Notes: generated by a model from the sequence alone, not told the origin. A DNA stretch of 64,000 nt from an uncultured Halomonas sp. (GCF_946887195.1 NZ_CAMPKE010000012.1:1-64000); one strand, 5' to 3'. Positions 30,250-38,822 are shown, counted from the first letter of the stretch. A program made the numbers and translations.

Positions 30250-30314
30250 AAAAAAACCGCCCTCGCGGCGGCTTTTCACATTCACACAAGTAGCGCCGCG
30301 CTGTGTTAAGCGCG
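30250..30314 (-). promoter_or_regulatory. trp transcription attenuator of trpGDC
   Basis: The RNA reads 5' to 3' on the minus strand. Segment 1 CGCGCT (30309-30314) lies directly after the tandem Trp codons and pairs with segment 2 AGCGCG (30297-30302). Alternatively segment 2 CGCGGCG (30294-30300) pairs with segment 3 CGCCGCG (30264-30270). Segment 3 otherwise forms the terminator GCCGCC-GCGAG-GGCGG followed by seven T (30250-30256). A ribosome stalled at Trp codons masks segment 1, favours 2:3 and allows read-through into trpG 48 bp later. This is the E. coli-type logic, read directly from the sequence. Confidence 0.85.
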
Positions 30315-30356
30315 CCACCACTGCAGGCTGGAATGCGGGTGTACTGATCGTTTCAT
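30306..30356 (-). CDS. trpL: TrpL leader peptide (trpGDC operon)
   Basis: A 16-codon reading frame encodes MKRSVHPHSSLQWWRA, with tandem Trp codons at positions 13-14, two codons before the stop. It lies immediately upstream of mutually exclusive hairpins ending in an intrinsic terminator. Its translation would sense charged tRNA-Trp. No Shine-Dalgarno is evident before the ATG. An in-frame GTG eight codons upstream (30380) is an alternative start, and a leaderless transcript is another possibility. Confidence 0.83.
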   Translation of the reverse strand: MKRSVHPHSSLQWWRA

Positions 30357-30363
30357 GCGCCCA

Positions 30364-30392
30364 ATACTGCGGTCGGCCACGCGGTCTGTCAA
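30364..30392 (-). promoter_or_regulatory. Possible promoter of the trpL-trpGDC transcript
   Basis: A perfect -35 hexamer TTGACA (30387-30392, minus strand) is followed after 17 nt by a poor -10, CAGTAT (30364-30369). The start would fall at about 30357, at or one base before the trpL ATG, giving a nearly leaderless transcript. The -10 is weak, so a promoter further upstream cannot be excluded. Confidence 0.35.
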
Positions 30393-30426
30393 GCCGCTAA
30401 TGGCGCCGGGCGAGTGGGAACCACCG

Positions 30427-31794
30427 TCACGAAGCGGATAGCTCGCCGGCCCGCTTCTTGAATGCGATATTGCCCAGATACAGCGCGAGGCCGATCGCGA
30501 TCAGGATCAATGATCGCAGCCACGTGCCCGGTTGCTGCTGGGTCAGCAGGATCAGACAGGTGATCACACCGAGAACCGGCATGACGAAGGGTGCCGTGAA
30601 GTGCCTGTGACTCACCTGATCACGGCGTAGAATCAGCGTGGTCACATTGACGACTGCAAAGGTGGCCAGCAGCAATAGCACGGTGGTTTTCGAGAGGTCG
30701 CCGAAATCGCCGGTCAGCGCCAGAATCAGGGCGAGCGCCGTGGTAAAGACGATTGCCACGATCGGCGTGCGGCGCCTGGGGTCGACCTTGCCGAACACCG
30801 AGGGCAAGATCCCTTCGCAGCCCATGCCATACAGCACGCGCGAGGCGATGATCAGGTTGATGAGCGCGGTATTGGTGATCCCGACCAGCGCGGCAATCGA
30901 GAACAGGCTCGCCGGAATCGGAATCGGCCCCGCATTGACGACTTCCAGCAACGGCCCACTGGAGCCGGCCAGGGTACCCGCCGGCACGACGATCGCCGCG
31001 ACCAGGCATACCGCCATGTAGAGCCCACCCGCCAACAGCAATCCACCGAACAGCGCTCGCGGATAGGCACGGCTGACGTCTTTCGCCTCCTCGGCCATGT
31101 TGGCGGAGTCCTCGAACCCGATCAGCGCGTAGAACGCGACCGTCGCGGCACCGAGAATCACCAGCCCACCGACCTGCGTTCCACCTTCGGGCTCTTCGAA
31201 GGAGAGCAGCCGGCTGAAATCCGCCTGGCCCTGCGCGATCGCCGCGATGCCGACCACGACGACCACCAGCAAACCGATGATCGAAATGATGGTGAGTACC
31301 ATGTTCAGGCGCGCCGAGCCCAGGATTCCGAGATAATTGATCAGCGCCAGTATCAGGATGAATACCACGGCGACCGCGATCTCGGGCAGATCGATGAACG
31401 TTTCCAGGTAATCGCCGCCGAAGGCACGCGCGATACCGCTGGCCGAGGCCAGTGCGCTGCACATGACGGCGAAAGCGACCAGAAAAGAGAAGATGGGTTT
31501 TCGATAGCCGCGATGGACGAACAGCGCCGCACCGCCGGCACGCGGGTATTTGGAGACCAGTTCCGCATAGGAGAAAGCGGTCAGCAGGGCCACCACGAAG
31601 GCAATCAGGAACGGCAGCCAGATGCCGCCGCCAACCTGCGCGGCAACTTCGCCGGGCGCCACGTAGATACCCGCACCGACGATGTTGCCAGTGACGAAGG
31701 CCAGCAGGAGCGGCGTGCTGACCGAACGGCTCAGCTTACCCGACGATTCATCCGCCTGCGTATCATCGCCTGCTACCGGTTCCGGCTTGGCCAT
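30427..31794 (-). CDS. APC-superfamily amino acid permease
   Basis: 455-residue inner-membrane transporter with about 12 hydrophobic helices. TM1 has the unwound motif GNIVGAGIYVAPG; FYALIGFEDSANMAEEAKDVSRAYPRA is the TM6 to TM7 signature of amino acid/polyamine permeases. The substrate cannot be read from sequence. Its place between trpE and trpGDC raises the possibility of an aromatic amino acid, but nothing specific supports it. GGGAGAGGAG lies just before the ATG. It is 121 bp from the trpE stop; the trpL terminator downstream would also stop its transcript. Confidence 0.9.
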   Translation of the reverse strand: MAKPEPVAGDDTQADESSGKLSRSVSTPLLLAFVTGNIVGAGIYVAPGEVAAQVGGGIWLPFLIAFVVALLTAFSYAELVSKYPRAGGAALFVHRGYRKPIFSFLVAFAVMCSALASASGIARAFGGDYLETFIDLPEIAVAVVFILILALINYLGILGSARLNMVLTIISIIGLLVVVVVGIAAIAQGQADFSRLLSFEEPEGGTQVGGLVILGAATVAFYALIGFEDSANMAEEAKDVSRAYPRALFGGLLLAGGLYMAVCLVAAIVVPAGTLAGSSGPLLEVVNAGPIPIPASLFSIAALVGITNTALINLIIASRVLYGMGCEGILPSVFGKVDPRRRTPIVAIVFTTALALILALTGDFGDLSKTTVLLLLATFAVVNVTTLILRRDQVSHRHFTAPFVMPVLGVITCLILLTQQQPGTWLRSLILIAIGLALYLGNIAFKKRAGELSAS

Positions 31795-31915
31795 GGCTCC
31801 TCTCCCTGGGCTTCGATCGATGCTGCCGCAGCACGGCGAACGTTCTCGTCCTACCGGGAGTATAGATAACTCTACGCCAAATACCTTATTAAGCGATCAC
31901 AGCCATATGCGAGCG

Positions 31916-33406
31916 CTACTCGAGATTGTCCAGGCCCCGCTCGGCCATGGCCACGGCACGAAATAGCGCCCTCCCCTTGTTGAGCGTTTCCTGCCACTCG
32001 AGCTCGGGTACCGAGTCGGCGACGATTCCGGCCCCGGCCTGGACATGCAGTTCGCCATCCTTGATCACCGCCGTGCGGATGGCGATCGCGGTGTCCATGT
32101 TGCCATGCCAGGACAGATAGCCCACGGCGCCCGAATAGACCCCGCGCTTGACCGGCTCCAACTCGTCGATGATCTGCATGGCGCGAATCTTCGGTGCACC
32201 CGACAGGGTGCCGGCCGGGAAGGTCGCGCGCAGCACGTCCATCGCCGTGAGACCCGGCTTCAGGCGCCCGGTGACATTGGAGACGATATGCATGACGTGG
32301 GAATAACGCTCGACGGCCATGTTGTCGGTCACCGTCACCGAGCCGGTCTCGCTGATACGACCGACATCGTTGCGCCCCAGATCGATCAGCATGACGTGTT
32401 CGGCGATCTCCTTGGGGTCGGCGAGCAGATCGGCCTCGAGCGCGCGATCCTCCTCTTCGCTGCGTCCACGCTTGCGGGTGCCGGCGATCGGCCTGACGGT
32501 CACCTCGCCATCTTCCAGGCGGGTGAGGATCTCCGGCGACGAGCCGACCACGTGGTGATCGTCCAGGTTGAAGAAGAACATGTACGGCGATGGGTTGAGG
32601 CTACGCAGCGCCCGGTACAGATCCAGCGGTGGCGCCCGGAACGGAATCGACATGCGTTGCGATGGCACGCACTGCATGACGTCACCGGCCAGTACGTACG
32701 ACTTGATCGTTTCCACCGCCACCTTGAAGCCGTCCTCGGTGAACCCCGAGGTGAAATGCCCCTCTTCCACCGCCGCGCCGCCGGTGCCGGGGCTGGCGCT
32801 ATTCAAGCTGGCACCGCGCAGCTCGCCCTCCAGCGACTCGAGGCGCTGCACGGCGCGCTCGAAGGCATCGGGCTCGCTCGGGTCGGCGTGCGTCCATAAG
32901 GTCAGGCGACCGGATAGATTATCGAATACCACCAGCTCGTTGCAGACCAATAACAGGATGTCCGGCACACCGATGGGATCGGGCTTGTCGACACCACGCA
33001 AGCGCGGCTCGACGTAGCGGATGGTGTCGTAACCGAAATAGCCGACCAGGCCACCGTCGAAGCGCGGCTGGGCGTCGAGCCGCGGCACCTTGAAGCGCGC
33101 CTGGAACTGCTCGATCCAGGCCAGCGGATCGTCGACCTCGGTGACGCCGGCCTGCTCGCCATCGACGATGTGACGTACCTGATAGCCACGCACTTCGATG
33201 CGCTCATGGCAGGCCAAACCGATGATCGAATAACGGCCCCATTTTTCGCCGCCCTGCACCGACTCGAGCAGAAAGGTCCAAGGCGCATCGGCCAATTTGA
33301 GATAGGTGGACAGCGGCGTATCGAGATCGGCCAGCACCTCGCGGGTGACCGGAATACGGTTGTAGCCGGCTTGCGCCAGCTCGGCGAAGCGTTCGGAAGT
33401 CATCAT
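31916..33406 (-). CDS. trpE: TrpE, anthranilate synthase component I
   Basis: 496-residue chorismate-utilising enzyme that makes anthranilate with TrpG. The N-terminal domain contains the tryptophan feedback region ([16 protein letters not shown], with the LLES element). The catalytic domain has [26 protein letters not shown], the metal-binding [25 protein letters not shown], and [18 protein letters not shown]. Feedback inhibition by Trp is therefore expected. AAGGA lies 10 nt before tandem ATG codons; 33403 is an alternative start. It is preceded by a Trp-rich leader at 33483-33557 and by gph. Confidence 0.96.
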   Translation of the reverse strand: MMTSERFAELAQAGYNRIPVTREVLADLDTPLSTYLKLADAPWTFLLESVQGGEKWGRYSIIGLACHERIEVRGYQVRHIVDGEQAGVTEVDDPLAWIEQFQARFKVPRLDAQPRFDGGLVGYFGYDTIRYVEPRLRGVDKPDPIGVPDILLLVCNELVVFDNLSGRLTLWTHADPSEPDAFERAVQRLESLEGELRGASLNSASPGTGGAAVEEGHFTSGFTEDGFKVAVETIKSYVLAGDVMQCVPSQRMSIPFRAPPLDLYRALRSLNPSPYMFFFNLDDHHVVGSSPEILTRLEDGEVTVRPIAGTRKRGRSEEEDRALEADLLADPKEIAEHVMLIDLGRNDVGRISETGSVTVTDNMAVERYSHVMHIVSNVTGRLKPGLTAMDVLRATFPAGTLSGAPKIRAMQIIDELEPVKRGVYSGAVGYLSWHGNMDTAIAIRTAVIKDGELHVQAGAGIVADSVPELEWQETLNKGRALFRAVAMAERGLDNLE

Positions 33407-33438
33407 GACCGTCTAATCCTTCAGGGAACTGGAGAGTA

Positions 33439-33497
33439 CGTTGGCGACATGGCGCTGGGCTATGACAGCGACCAGGATGGCATCACCATCGCCAACG
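33439..33497 (-). promoter_or_regulatory. Candidate trpE leader RNA structure without U-run terminator
   Basis: On the minus strand CGTTGGCGA (33489-33497), which contains the first leader Trp codon, is perfectly complementary to TCGCCAACG (33439-33447). TGG next to the first arm can extend the stem by pairing with CCA beside the second after a small bulge. A smaller hairpin GATGG-tgatg-CCATC competes, since it uses the last Trp codon. No T-run follows either stem before trpE, so control would need Rho, translation coupling or another factor rather than an intrinsic terminator. Confidence 0.45.
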
Positions 33498-33557
33498 TTT
33501 GACTTCGTGTATCAGCGCACGGGCTGCCAGGGAGGAGCGATGGGTGTTGGACGTCAT
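33483..33557 (-). CDS. Candidate TrpE leader peptide
   Basis: A 24-codon minus-strand frame starts ATG ACG TCC AAC with GGAAG about 6 nt upstream, and ends K-R-W-R-W-stop (TGG CGA TGG TGA). The stop is 76 nt before trpE. Two Trp codons in the last three, directly ahead of trpE and inside a 9-bp stem, resemble a Trp-sensing leader. Support is from position and composition only; the intrinsic terminator seen at trpL is missing here. Confidence 0.55.
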   Translation of the reverse strand: MTSNTHRSSLAARALIHEVKRWRW

Positions 33558-33631
33558 GCGGGCTTCCGGATGGCTTCGTTATTACTAAATCTTATTGATT
33601 TCAAGACGTTCATAGCGACATCGATTCAACA

Positions 33632-34294
33632 CTAAACAAGTTCCGCCAGCGATTCAAGCATACCGTCCGGACGGCTCGATGCCACCGGCTCGCCATGATT
33701 GTAGCCATAAGGCACCGCCCGAGTCTGAAAGCCGGCGCACTTGCCGGCCTCGATGTCGTGGCGCGAATCACCGACCATCAAGCACTGCGCCGGGGCAATG
33801 CCGAAATGCTCGGCCACGTGCAGCAACGGCGCCGGGTCGGGTTTCTTGCTCGGCAGCGAGTCGCCGCCCAGGGTCAGATCGAAATAGCCGGCCAGCCCCA
33901 GCGACTCGAGAATCGGCGCAATGAAGGCCTGCGGCTTGTTGGTGATCAGCGCAACGACGATGTCACGCTCGCGCAGCGCGGCCAAGGCCTCGATAACACC
34001 GGGATAGACGCGGGTACGCGCGCTGGGTGCCTCGGCGTAATGATGCAGGAATCGCACATGGGCCGACGTCACGCGGCCCTCGTCGGGTATCGTGCCCAGC
34101 GCATCGTGCAGTGCGCGCTCGACCAACTTGCGCGAGCCGTTGCCCACCCAGCCGCACACCTTGGCTTCGCCGGCGGCTGGCATGCCGCGTTCGATCAACA
34201 TGGCATCCACCGCGGCGGCCAGATCGGGCAGCGAATCGATCAGCGTACCATCCAGATCGAAGGCCACGAGGCGAATATCGGCGGGTATCGGCAT
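33632..34294 (-). CDS. gph: Phosphoglycolate phosphatase (HAD family)
   Basis: 220-residue HAD phosphatase. The nucleophile motif is VAFDLDGTLIDS, motif II is ALITNKP, the motif III lysine is in LPSKKPDPAPLL and motif IV is MVGDSRHDIEAG. It removes phosphoglycolate arising from DNA repair or oxygenase side reactions. The start at 34294 has GGAGAGAG directly upstream. In many gammaproteobacteria the order is rpe-gph-trpE; here ndh and a GIY-YIG gene separate rpe from gph. Confidence 0.93.
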   Translation of the reverse strand: MPIPADIRLVAFDLDGTLIDSLPDLAAAVDAMLIERGMPAAGEAKVCGWVGNGSRKLVERALHDALGTIPDEGRVTSAHVRFLHHYAEAPSARTRVYPGVIEALAALRERDIVVALITNKPQAFIAPILESLGLAGYFDLTLGGDSLPSKKPDPAPLLHVAEHFGIAPAQCLMVGDSRHDIEAGKCAGFQTRAVPYGYNHGEPVASSRPDGMLESLAELV

Positions 34295-34473
34295 GACTCT
34301 CTCCAAATCGAAAACGCAATAAGACTTTTTGGTATATCAACATAGGAATCGACGACCATAAAGAATATGCTAAAGGCCATTGGCGCCGACTCCAGTACGT
34401 TTGTCATTGCGACAGTATCTGACCCTGGCCCCACGAATTACGACAATTTCTTTTACGCTTCGAAGGAACCCCC

Positions 34474-35772
34474 ATGGCTACACCACGCATCGTGGTGGTC
34501 GGCGGAGGTGCGGGCGGACTCGAGCTGGCAACCCGGCTCGGACGCAAACTCGGCAAGCGCAAGCAGGCCGAGATCGTACTCGTCGATCGCAACCGAACGC
34601 ATATCTGGAAACCGCTGCTCCATGAAGTCGCCACCGGCGTCCTCGATTCCGGCCTCGACGAAGTCTCCTACCAGGGCCACTCCAGGGCACATGGTTATCG
34701 CTACCAGCGCGGCACCTTGAGCGCGCTTGACCGCGACGCCCGCACCCTGACCCTGGCATCGATCCTCGACGACGACGGCAACGTCATTCTGCCGGCCCGC
34801 ACCTTGAGCTACGACTATCTGGTGCTGGCCGTGGGCAGTGTATCGAATGACTTCGGCACGCCGGGCGTTGCCGAAAACTGCCACTTTCTCGATAGCCAGA
34901 AGCAGGCCGAGGCCTTTCGCCAGGCGATGCTCAACACCTTCCTGCGCTACAGCGATCCGCAACACCGCGAGCACTCACGGTTGTCGGTGGGCATCGTCGG
35001 CGCCGGCGCGACCGGGGTGGAGCTTGCAGCGGAGCTGTTCGACGCCTCCGAAATGCTGCACAACTACGGCTTCACCGCATTGGAGAGCGGCAAGCTGGAT
35101 GTGCATCTGATCGAGGCCGCGCCGCGCGTGCTGCCCGCCCTGCCGGAGCGCTTCGGCAAGACGGTGCATCGCGAGCTCGAAAAGCTCGGCGTCAACATTC
35201 ATGTCGATACCCGCGTCACTCTCGCCGATGAAAAAGGCTTCATGACCGCCGACGATCAGCGCATCGCGACCGATCTCAACGTCTGGGCGGCCGGCATTCG
35301 CGCACCGGCGTTTCTCTCCGAGCTGGGTCTCTCCACCGAGCGCAACCATCAGGTCAAGGTGCACCCGACGCTGCAGAGTCTCGACGATGAGCGAATCTTC
35401 GCGCTAGGCGATTGCGCCGCCTGCCCGCAGCCGGACGGCAAACGTGTGCCGCCACGCGCCCAGGCAGCGCATCAGCAGGCCAATCTGCTCTATCGCAACC
35501 TGCGCGCGGCACTCGCAGACAGGCCACTCAAGGCATTCGTGTTCCGCGATCGCGGCTCGCTGATCTCGCTGGCCCATTTCGATGCGGTGGGCAGCCTGAT
35601 GCGCGGCGCGTCGGCACGCAGCCTGTTCATCGAAGGGCGCCTGGCCAAGCTGTTCTACGCGTCGCTGTACCGCATGCATCAGTTCGCCATTCACGGCGCG
35701 CTGAAAACCGCCATGACCATCGTCGTCGACGGTTTGAACCGCTTCCTCAAGCCTCGCATGAAGCTTCATTGA
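34474..35772 (+). CDS. ndh: Type II NADH:quinone oxidoreductase (NDH-2)
   Basis: 432-residue membrane-associated flavoprotein passing electrons from NADH to quinone without proton pumping. It has two dinucleotide motifs, VVVGGGAGGLELA (FAD) and VGIVGAGATGVELAAEL (NADH). The quinone-site region contains FALGDCAACPQ and RAQAAHQQA. The C-terminal amphipathic part (KLFYASLYRMHQF) anchors it to the membrane. CGAAGGAA lies upstream of the ATG. It is convergent with the GIY-YIG gene, divergent from gph, and likely monocistronic. Confidence 0.94.
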   Translation: MATPRIVVVGGGAGGLELATRLGRKLGKRKQAEIVLVDRNRTHIWKPLLHEVATGVLDSGLDEVSYQGHSRAHGYRYQRGTLSALDRDARTLTLASILDDDGNVILPARTLSYDYLVLAVGSVSNDFGTPGVAENCHFLDSQKQAEAFRQAMLNTFLRYSDPQHREHSRLSVGIVGAGATGVELAAELFDASEMLHNYGFTALESGKLDVHLIEAAPRVLPALPERFGKTVHRELEKLGVNIHVDTRVTLADEKGFMTADDQRIATDLNVWAAGIRAPAFLSELGLSTERNHQVKVHPTLQSLDDERIFALGDCAACPQPDGKRVPPRAQAAHQQANLLYRNLRAALADRPLKAFVFRDRGSLISLAHFDAVGSLMRGASARSLFIEGRLAKLFYASLYRMHQFAIHGALKTAMTIVVDGLNRFLKPRMKLH

Positions 35773-35779
35773 GAGAACG

Positions 35780-36085
35780 CTACGAGAGCGCTTCATGGGC
35801 ATCCAGCCAGGCGCGCTTGGCTCGCGCCGGCTGCTTCTTCAGCCATGCCTCCAGCTTGAGCGCCTCGCTGCGACTGTCCATCGCCTGCCGGTGAATCAGC
35901 CGCAGCGGCCCCTTGCCACGCAGCGCCCGTGCGCCACGCCTGCCGCCGTCGTGCTCGCGAAAGCGCCGTTCGACATCGGTGGTAATGCCGGTGTACAACG
36001 CCCCGCTTGCCGTTTCGATGACGTAGAGAAACCAGTCATTCGCGATACGGTCTGCCGCTTTGCCCGGTGCCGCTGAATCAACCAC
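35780..36085 (-). CDS. GIY-YIG nuclease-domain protein
   Basis: 101-residue single-domain GIY-YIG protein of the YhbQ/UPF0213 group. The motif appears as [27 protein letters not shown], followed by [10 protein letters not shown]. Family members bind or cut branched DNA, but the function of this stand-alone type is poorly defined. The start is GTG at 36085, only 3 bp after the rpe stop (36089-36091), indicating translational coupling to rpe. Confidence 0.88.
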   Translation of the reverse strand: MVDSAAPGKAADRIANDWFLYVIETASGALYTGITTDVERRFREHDGGRRGARALRGKGPLRLIHRQAMDSRSEALKLEAWLKKQPARAKRAWLDAHEALS

Positions 36086-36088
36086 GGC

Positions 36089-36787
36089 TCAGGTTCGCGT
36101 CAGCTCGTCGCGAAGCGAGCGGATCACGCTATCGTAGCGGTGCGGATCGTCATCGCGACGCGCCTTGAAGATCGCCGAGCCGGCGACGAAGGTATCCGCC
36201 CCGGCGCTGGCGATCTCGGCGATGTTATCGACCTTGACCCCACCATCGATCTCCAGGCGAATGTCATGGCCGCTGGCGTCGATGCGGCGCCGCGCCTCAC
36301 GCAATTTATCGAGCGTGCCGGGAATGAACGACTGGCCGCCGAAGCCCGGATTGACGCTCATCAGCAGAATCATGTCGACCTTGTCCATGACGTAATCGAG
36401 ATAGCTCAGCGGCGTGGCCGGATTGAACACCAACCCCGCCTGGCAACCACCGTCGCGAATCAACTGCAGCGAGCGGTCGATATGCTCCGAGGCTTCGGGG
36501 TGAAAGGTGATGTAACTGGCACCCGCCTCGATGAAATCGCCGATCAGCCGATCCACCGGCTTGACCATCAGATGGGCATCGATGGGCGCCTTGATGCCAT
36601 GCTTGCGCAGCGCAGCGCAGACCATCGGGCCGATGGTCAGATTGGGCACGTAGTGATTGTCCATCACATCGAAATGCACGATGTCCGCGCCGGAAGCGAG
36701 AACGTCGTCGACCTCCTGACCCAGGCGTGCGAAGTCGGCGGAAAGAATCGAAGGCGCGATCTTGAAGTCGGGTTTCACGTCGGGCAT
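36089..36787 (-). CDS. rpe: Ribulose-phosphate 3-epimerase
   Basis: 232-residue TIM-barrel enzyme interconverting ribulose-5-phosphate and xylulose-5-phosphate in the pentose phosphate pathway. Signatures are [49 protein letters not shown] and RLEIDGGV, which include the metal-binding His/Asp residues. The ribosome site is weak (gatgag). It is followed by the coupled GIY-YIG gene. Confidence 0.96.
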   Translation of the reverse strand: MPDVKPDFKIAPSILSADFARLGQEVDDVLASGADIVHFDVMDNHYVPNLTIGPMVCAALRKHGIKAPIDAHLMVKPVDRLIGDFIEAGASYITFHPEASEHIDRSLQLIRDGGCQAGLVFNPATPLSYLDYVMDKVDMILLMSVNPGFGGQSFIPGTLDKLREARRRIDASGHDIRLEIDGGVKVDNIAEIASAGADTFVAGSAIFKARRDDDPHRYDSVIRSLRDELTRT

Positions 36788-36891
36788 GGCTCATCGTCGG
36801 GGCATGGAAAGCGCCATTCTATCAGTACTTTCGATACGTTGCGGGGAGCGATGGTTGCGCAATGCGCGTTTCGTGCCGATATTAAGAAATG

Positions 36892-37042
36892 CTAAGGGAC
36901 CGCTGAATAAATTGACGAACGGAATGAAGCGCAAGGAGCCCGGAGCACAGAAGTAAAGACATAACATATAGTTAGGCTTTTCTTCGAGCACCGCGTGACA
37001 CAGCGATTCGTCCGTGCAGGCATTTATGCAGTGGTTCCCTAA
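36892..37042. mobile_element. MITE-like element 2 (CTAA-flanked) before ggt
   Basis: A 143-bp body (36896-37038) has 17-bp terminal inverted repeats. The left end is GGGACCGCTGAATAAAT and the right end, read inward, is GGAACCACTGCATAAAT (14 of 17 identical). Both sides carry CTAA (36892-36895 and 37039-37042), a YTAR-type target duplication as in IS5-like elements. No gene is inside. The right end is 31 bp before the ggt start codon, so the element lies across the ggt promoter region. Size and ends resemble element 1, though the interiors differ. Confidence 0.62.
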
Positions 37043-37073
37043 TCCAACAAGACCATGACTCAGGGAGACGACC

Positions 37074-38822
37074 ATGGCGGTTTTTCGTCCACACTCGATT
37101 TCACGGCCTCTTGGCATTCTCGCACTGACCGGGGCGCTCTGCTCTTTGGCGGTGTCGTCATCGGCACTGGCGCAGCAGGCGATTCTCGAAGGCGAACGCT
37201 TCAACCCGGAGCAAGGCGCCAATGGCATGGTCGCGACCAGCCATTTTTTAGCCTCCGAGGTCGCTCACGAGGTGCTCGCCAATGGCGGCAACGCCGTCGA
37301 TGCCGCCGTGGTCGCAGGCTTCGCGCTGGCGGTGACCCAGCCGCGCTCGGGCAATATCGGCGGCGGCGGTTTCATGCTGATTTCCGATGAGAAGAGCGGC
37401 GAGGTGATCGCCATCGATTATCGTGAGAAGGCCCCCTCGGCGGCCTACGAGACGATGTTCCAGAACGAACAGGGCGAAGCGGTCGCCGAGCTGTCGCGTT
37501 TCACGCACAACGCCTCCGGGGTGCCCGGCACCGTGGCCGGCCTGGCGTTGGCGCTCGAGAAGTACGGCACGCTGAGCCTGGCCGAGGCGCTGGCACCGGC
37601 GATTCGCTTGGCGGAAGAAGGGTTCGTGGTGCCATCGCGTTTCGTCGAGGGCATCAAAGCCACCCGCGAACGCCTCGAACAATGGGATGCCTCGCGCGAG
37701 AAGTTCTTCAAGGACGATGGCAGTCTGTATGAGGTCGGCGATATTTTCCGCCAGCCCGATCTGGCGGCAACACTCAAGCGCATCGCCGAGCAGGGTCCGC
37801 GCGAGTTTTATGAGGGCAAGACCGCCCGCCTGATCGCCGCCGAGATGGAAAAGCATGGCGGCCTGATGACTTACGAAGATCTGACCAATTACCAACCGGT
37901 GATCCGCGAACCCAGCCACGGCACTTATCGCGGCTACGACGTCTATGCGATGAGCCCACCCTCCTCCGGCGGCGTACATATCGTGCAGATGCTCAATATT
38001 CTCGAGGGCTACGATATCGGCGCGATGGGCTTCAACTCGGCGCGCACCATTCATGTCATGGCCGAAGCGATGAAGCGCGCCTATGCCGACCGCTCGAAAT
38101 ACCTGGGCGATACCGATTTCGTCGAGGTACCGCTCGAGGGGCTGACCTCCAAGGCGTATGCCGACGAGCTGCGCAGCCAGATCGATATGGGCGAAGCCAC
38201 GCCCAGCGAGCAGATCGAGCCGGGTAAACCGCTGCCCTATGAATCCAACGAGACCACCCACTTCTCGGTTGCCGACGACAATGGCCTGGCGGTATCCAAC
38301 ACCTATACCATCAACTTCAGTTACGGCTCGGGCATCGTCGTCGATGGCGCCGGTTTCTTGCTCAACAACGAGATGGACGATTTTTCGGCCAAGCCCGGCG
38401 TGCCCAACGCCTATGGCCTGATCGGTGGCGAAGCCAACAAGGTCGAGCCCAACAAGCGCATGCTGTCGTCGATGACTCCGACCATCGTCAAGAAGGATGG
38501 CGAGAACTTCCTGATCACCGGCAGCCCCGGCGGCTCGCGGATCATCACTACCACGCTACAGATCCTGCTGAATGTCATCGATCACGACATGAACATTCAG
38601 ACCGCGGTCAGCGTGCCGCGCATCCATCACCAGTGGCTGCCCGACGAGATTCGCATCGAACAGGGCATCAGCCCCGATACCATCGCGCTATTGGAGGCCA
38701 TGGGCCACACCGTCAGCCAGCAGGACGCCATGGGCGCCGCGCAGTCGATCGTGATCCGCGACGACATGTTTTATGGCGGCGCCGACCCGCGCCGCTCGAC
38801 CTCATCGGCGATCGGGTTGTAG
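37074..38822 (+). CDS. ggt: Gamma-glutamyltransferase (periplasmic)
   Basis: 582-residue N-terminal-nucleophile hydrolase. The signal peptide ends SSALAQQ. The precursor would self-cleave before Thr394 in SNETTHFSV, giving large and small subunits. Other conserved parts are PRSGNIGGGGFML, YREKAPSAA, SPPSSGGVHIVQMLNI, and MLSSMTPTIV with GSPGGSRIITT. It cleaves gamma-glutamyl bonds of glutathione and related compounds and transfers the glutamyl group. GGGAGA precedes the ATG. A MITE-like element lies just upstream and a strong terminator follows. Confidence 0.96.
   Translation: MAVFRPHSISRPLGILALTGALCSLAVSSSALAQQAILEGERFNPEQGANGMVATSHFLASEVAHEVLANGGNAVDAAVVAGFALAVTQPRSGNIGGGGFMLISDEKSGEVIAIDYREKAPSAAYETMFQNEQGEAVAELSRFTHNASGVPGTVAGLALALEKYGTLSLAEALAPAIRLAEEGFVVPSRFVEGIKATRERLEQWDASREKFFKDDGSLYEVGDIFRQPDLAATLKRIAEQGPREFYEGKTARLIAAEMEKHGGLMTYEDLTNYQPVIREPSHGTYRGYDVYAMSPPSSGGVHIVQMLNILEGYDIGAMGFNSARTIHVMAEAMKRAYADRSKYLGDTDFVEVPLEGLTSKAYADELRSQIDMGEATPSEQIEPGKPLPYESNETTHFSVADDNGLAVSNTYTINFSYGSGIVVDGAGFLLNNEMDDFSAKPGVPNAYGLIGGEANKVEPNKRMLSSMTPTIVKKDGENFLITGSPGGSRIITTTLQILLNVIDHDMNIQTAVSVPRIHHQWLPDEIRIEQGISPDTIALLEAMGHTVSQQDAMGAAQSIVIRDDMFYGGADPRRSTSSAIGL

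Noticed and set aside
36762..36956. Short plus-strand frame between rpe and ggt
   Set aside because: It overlaps the rpe start on the other strand and half of a MITE-like element, and has no ribosome site or recognisable protein features.
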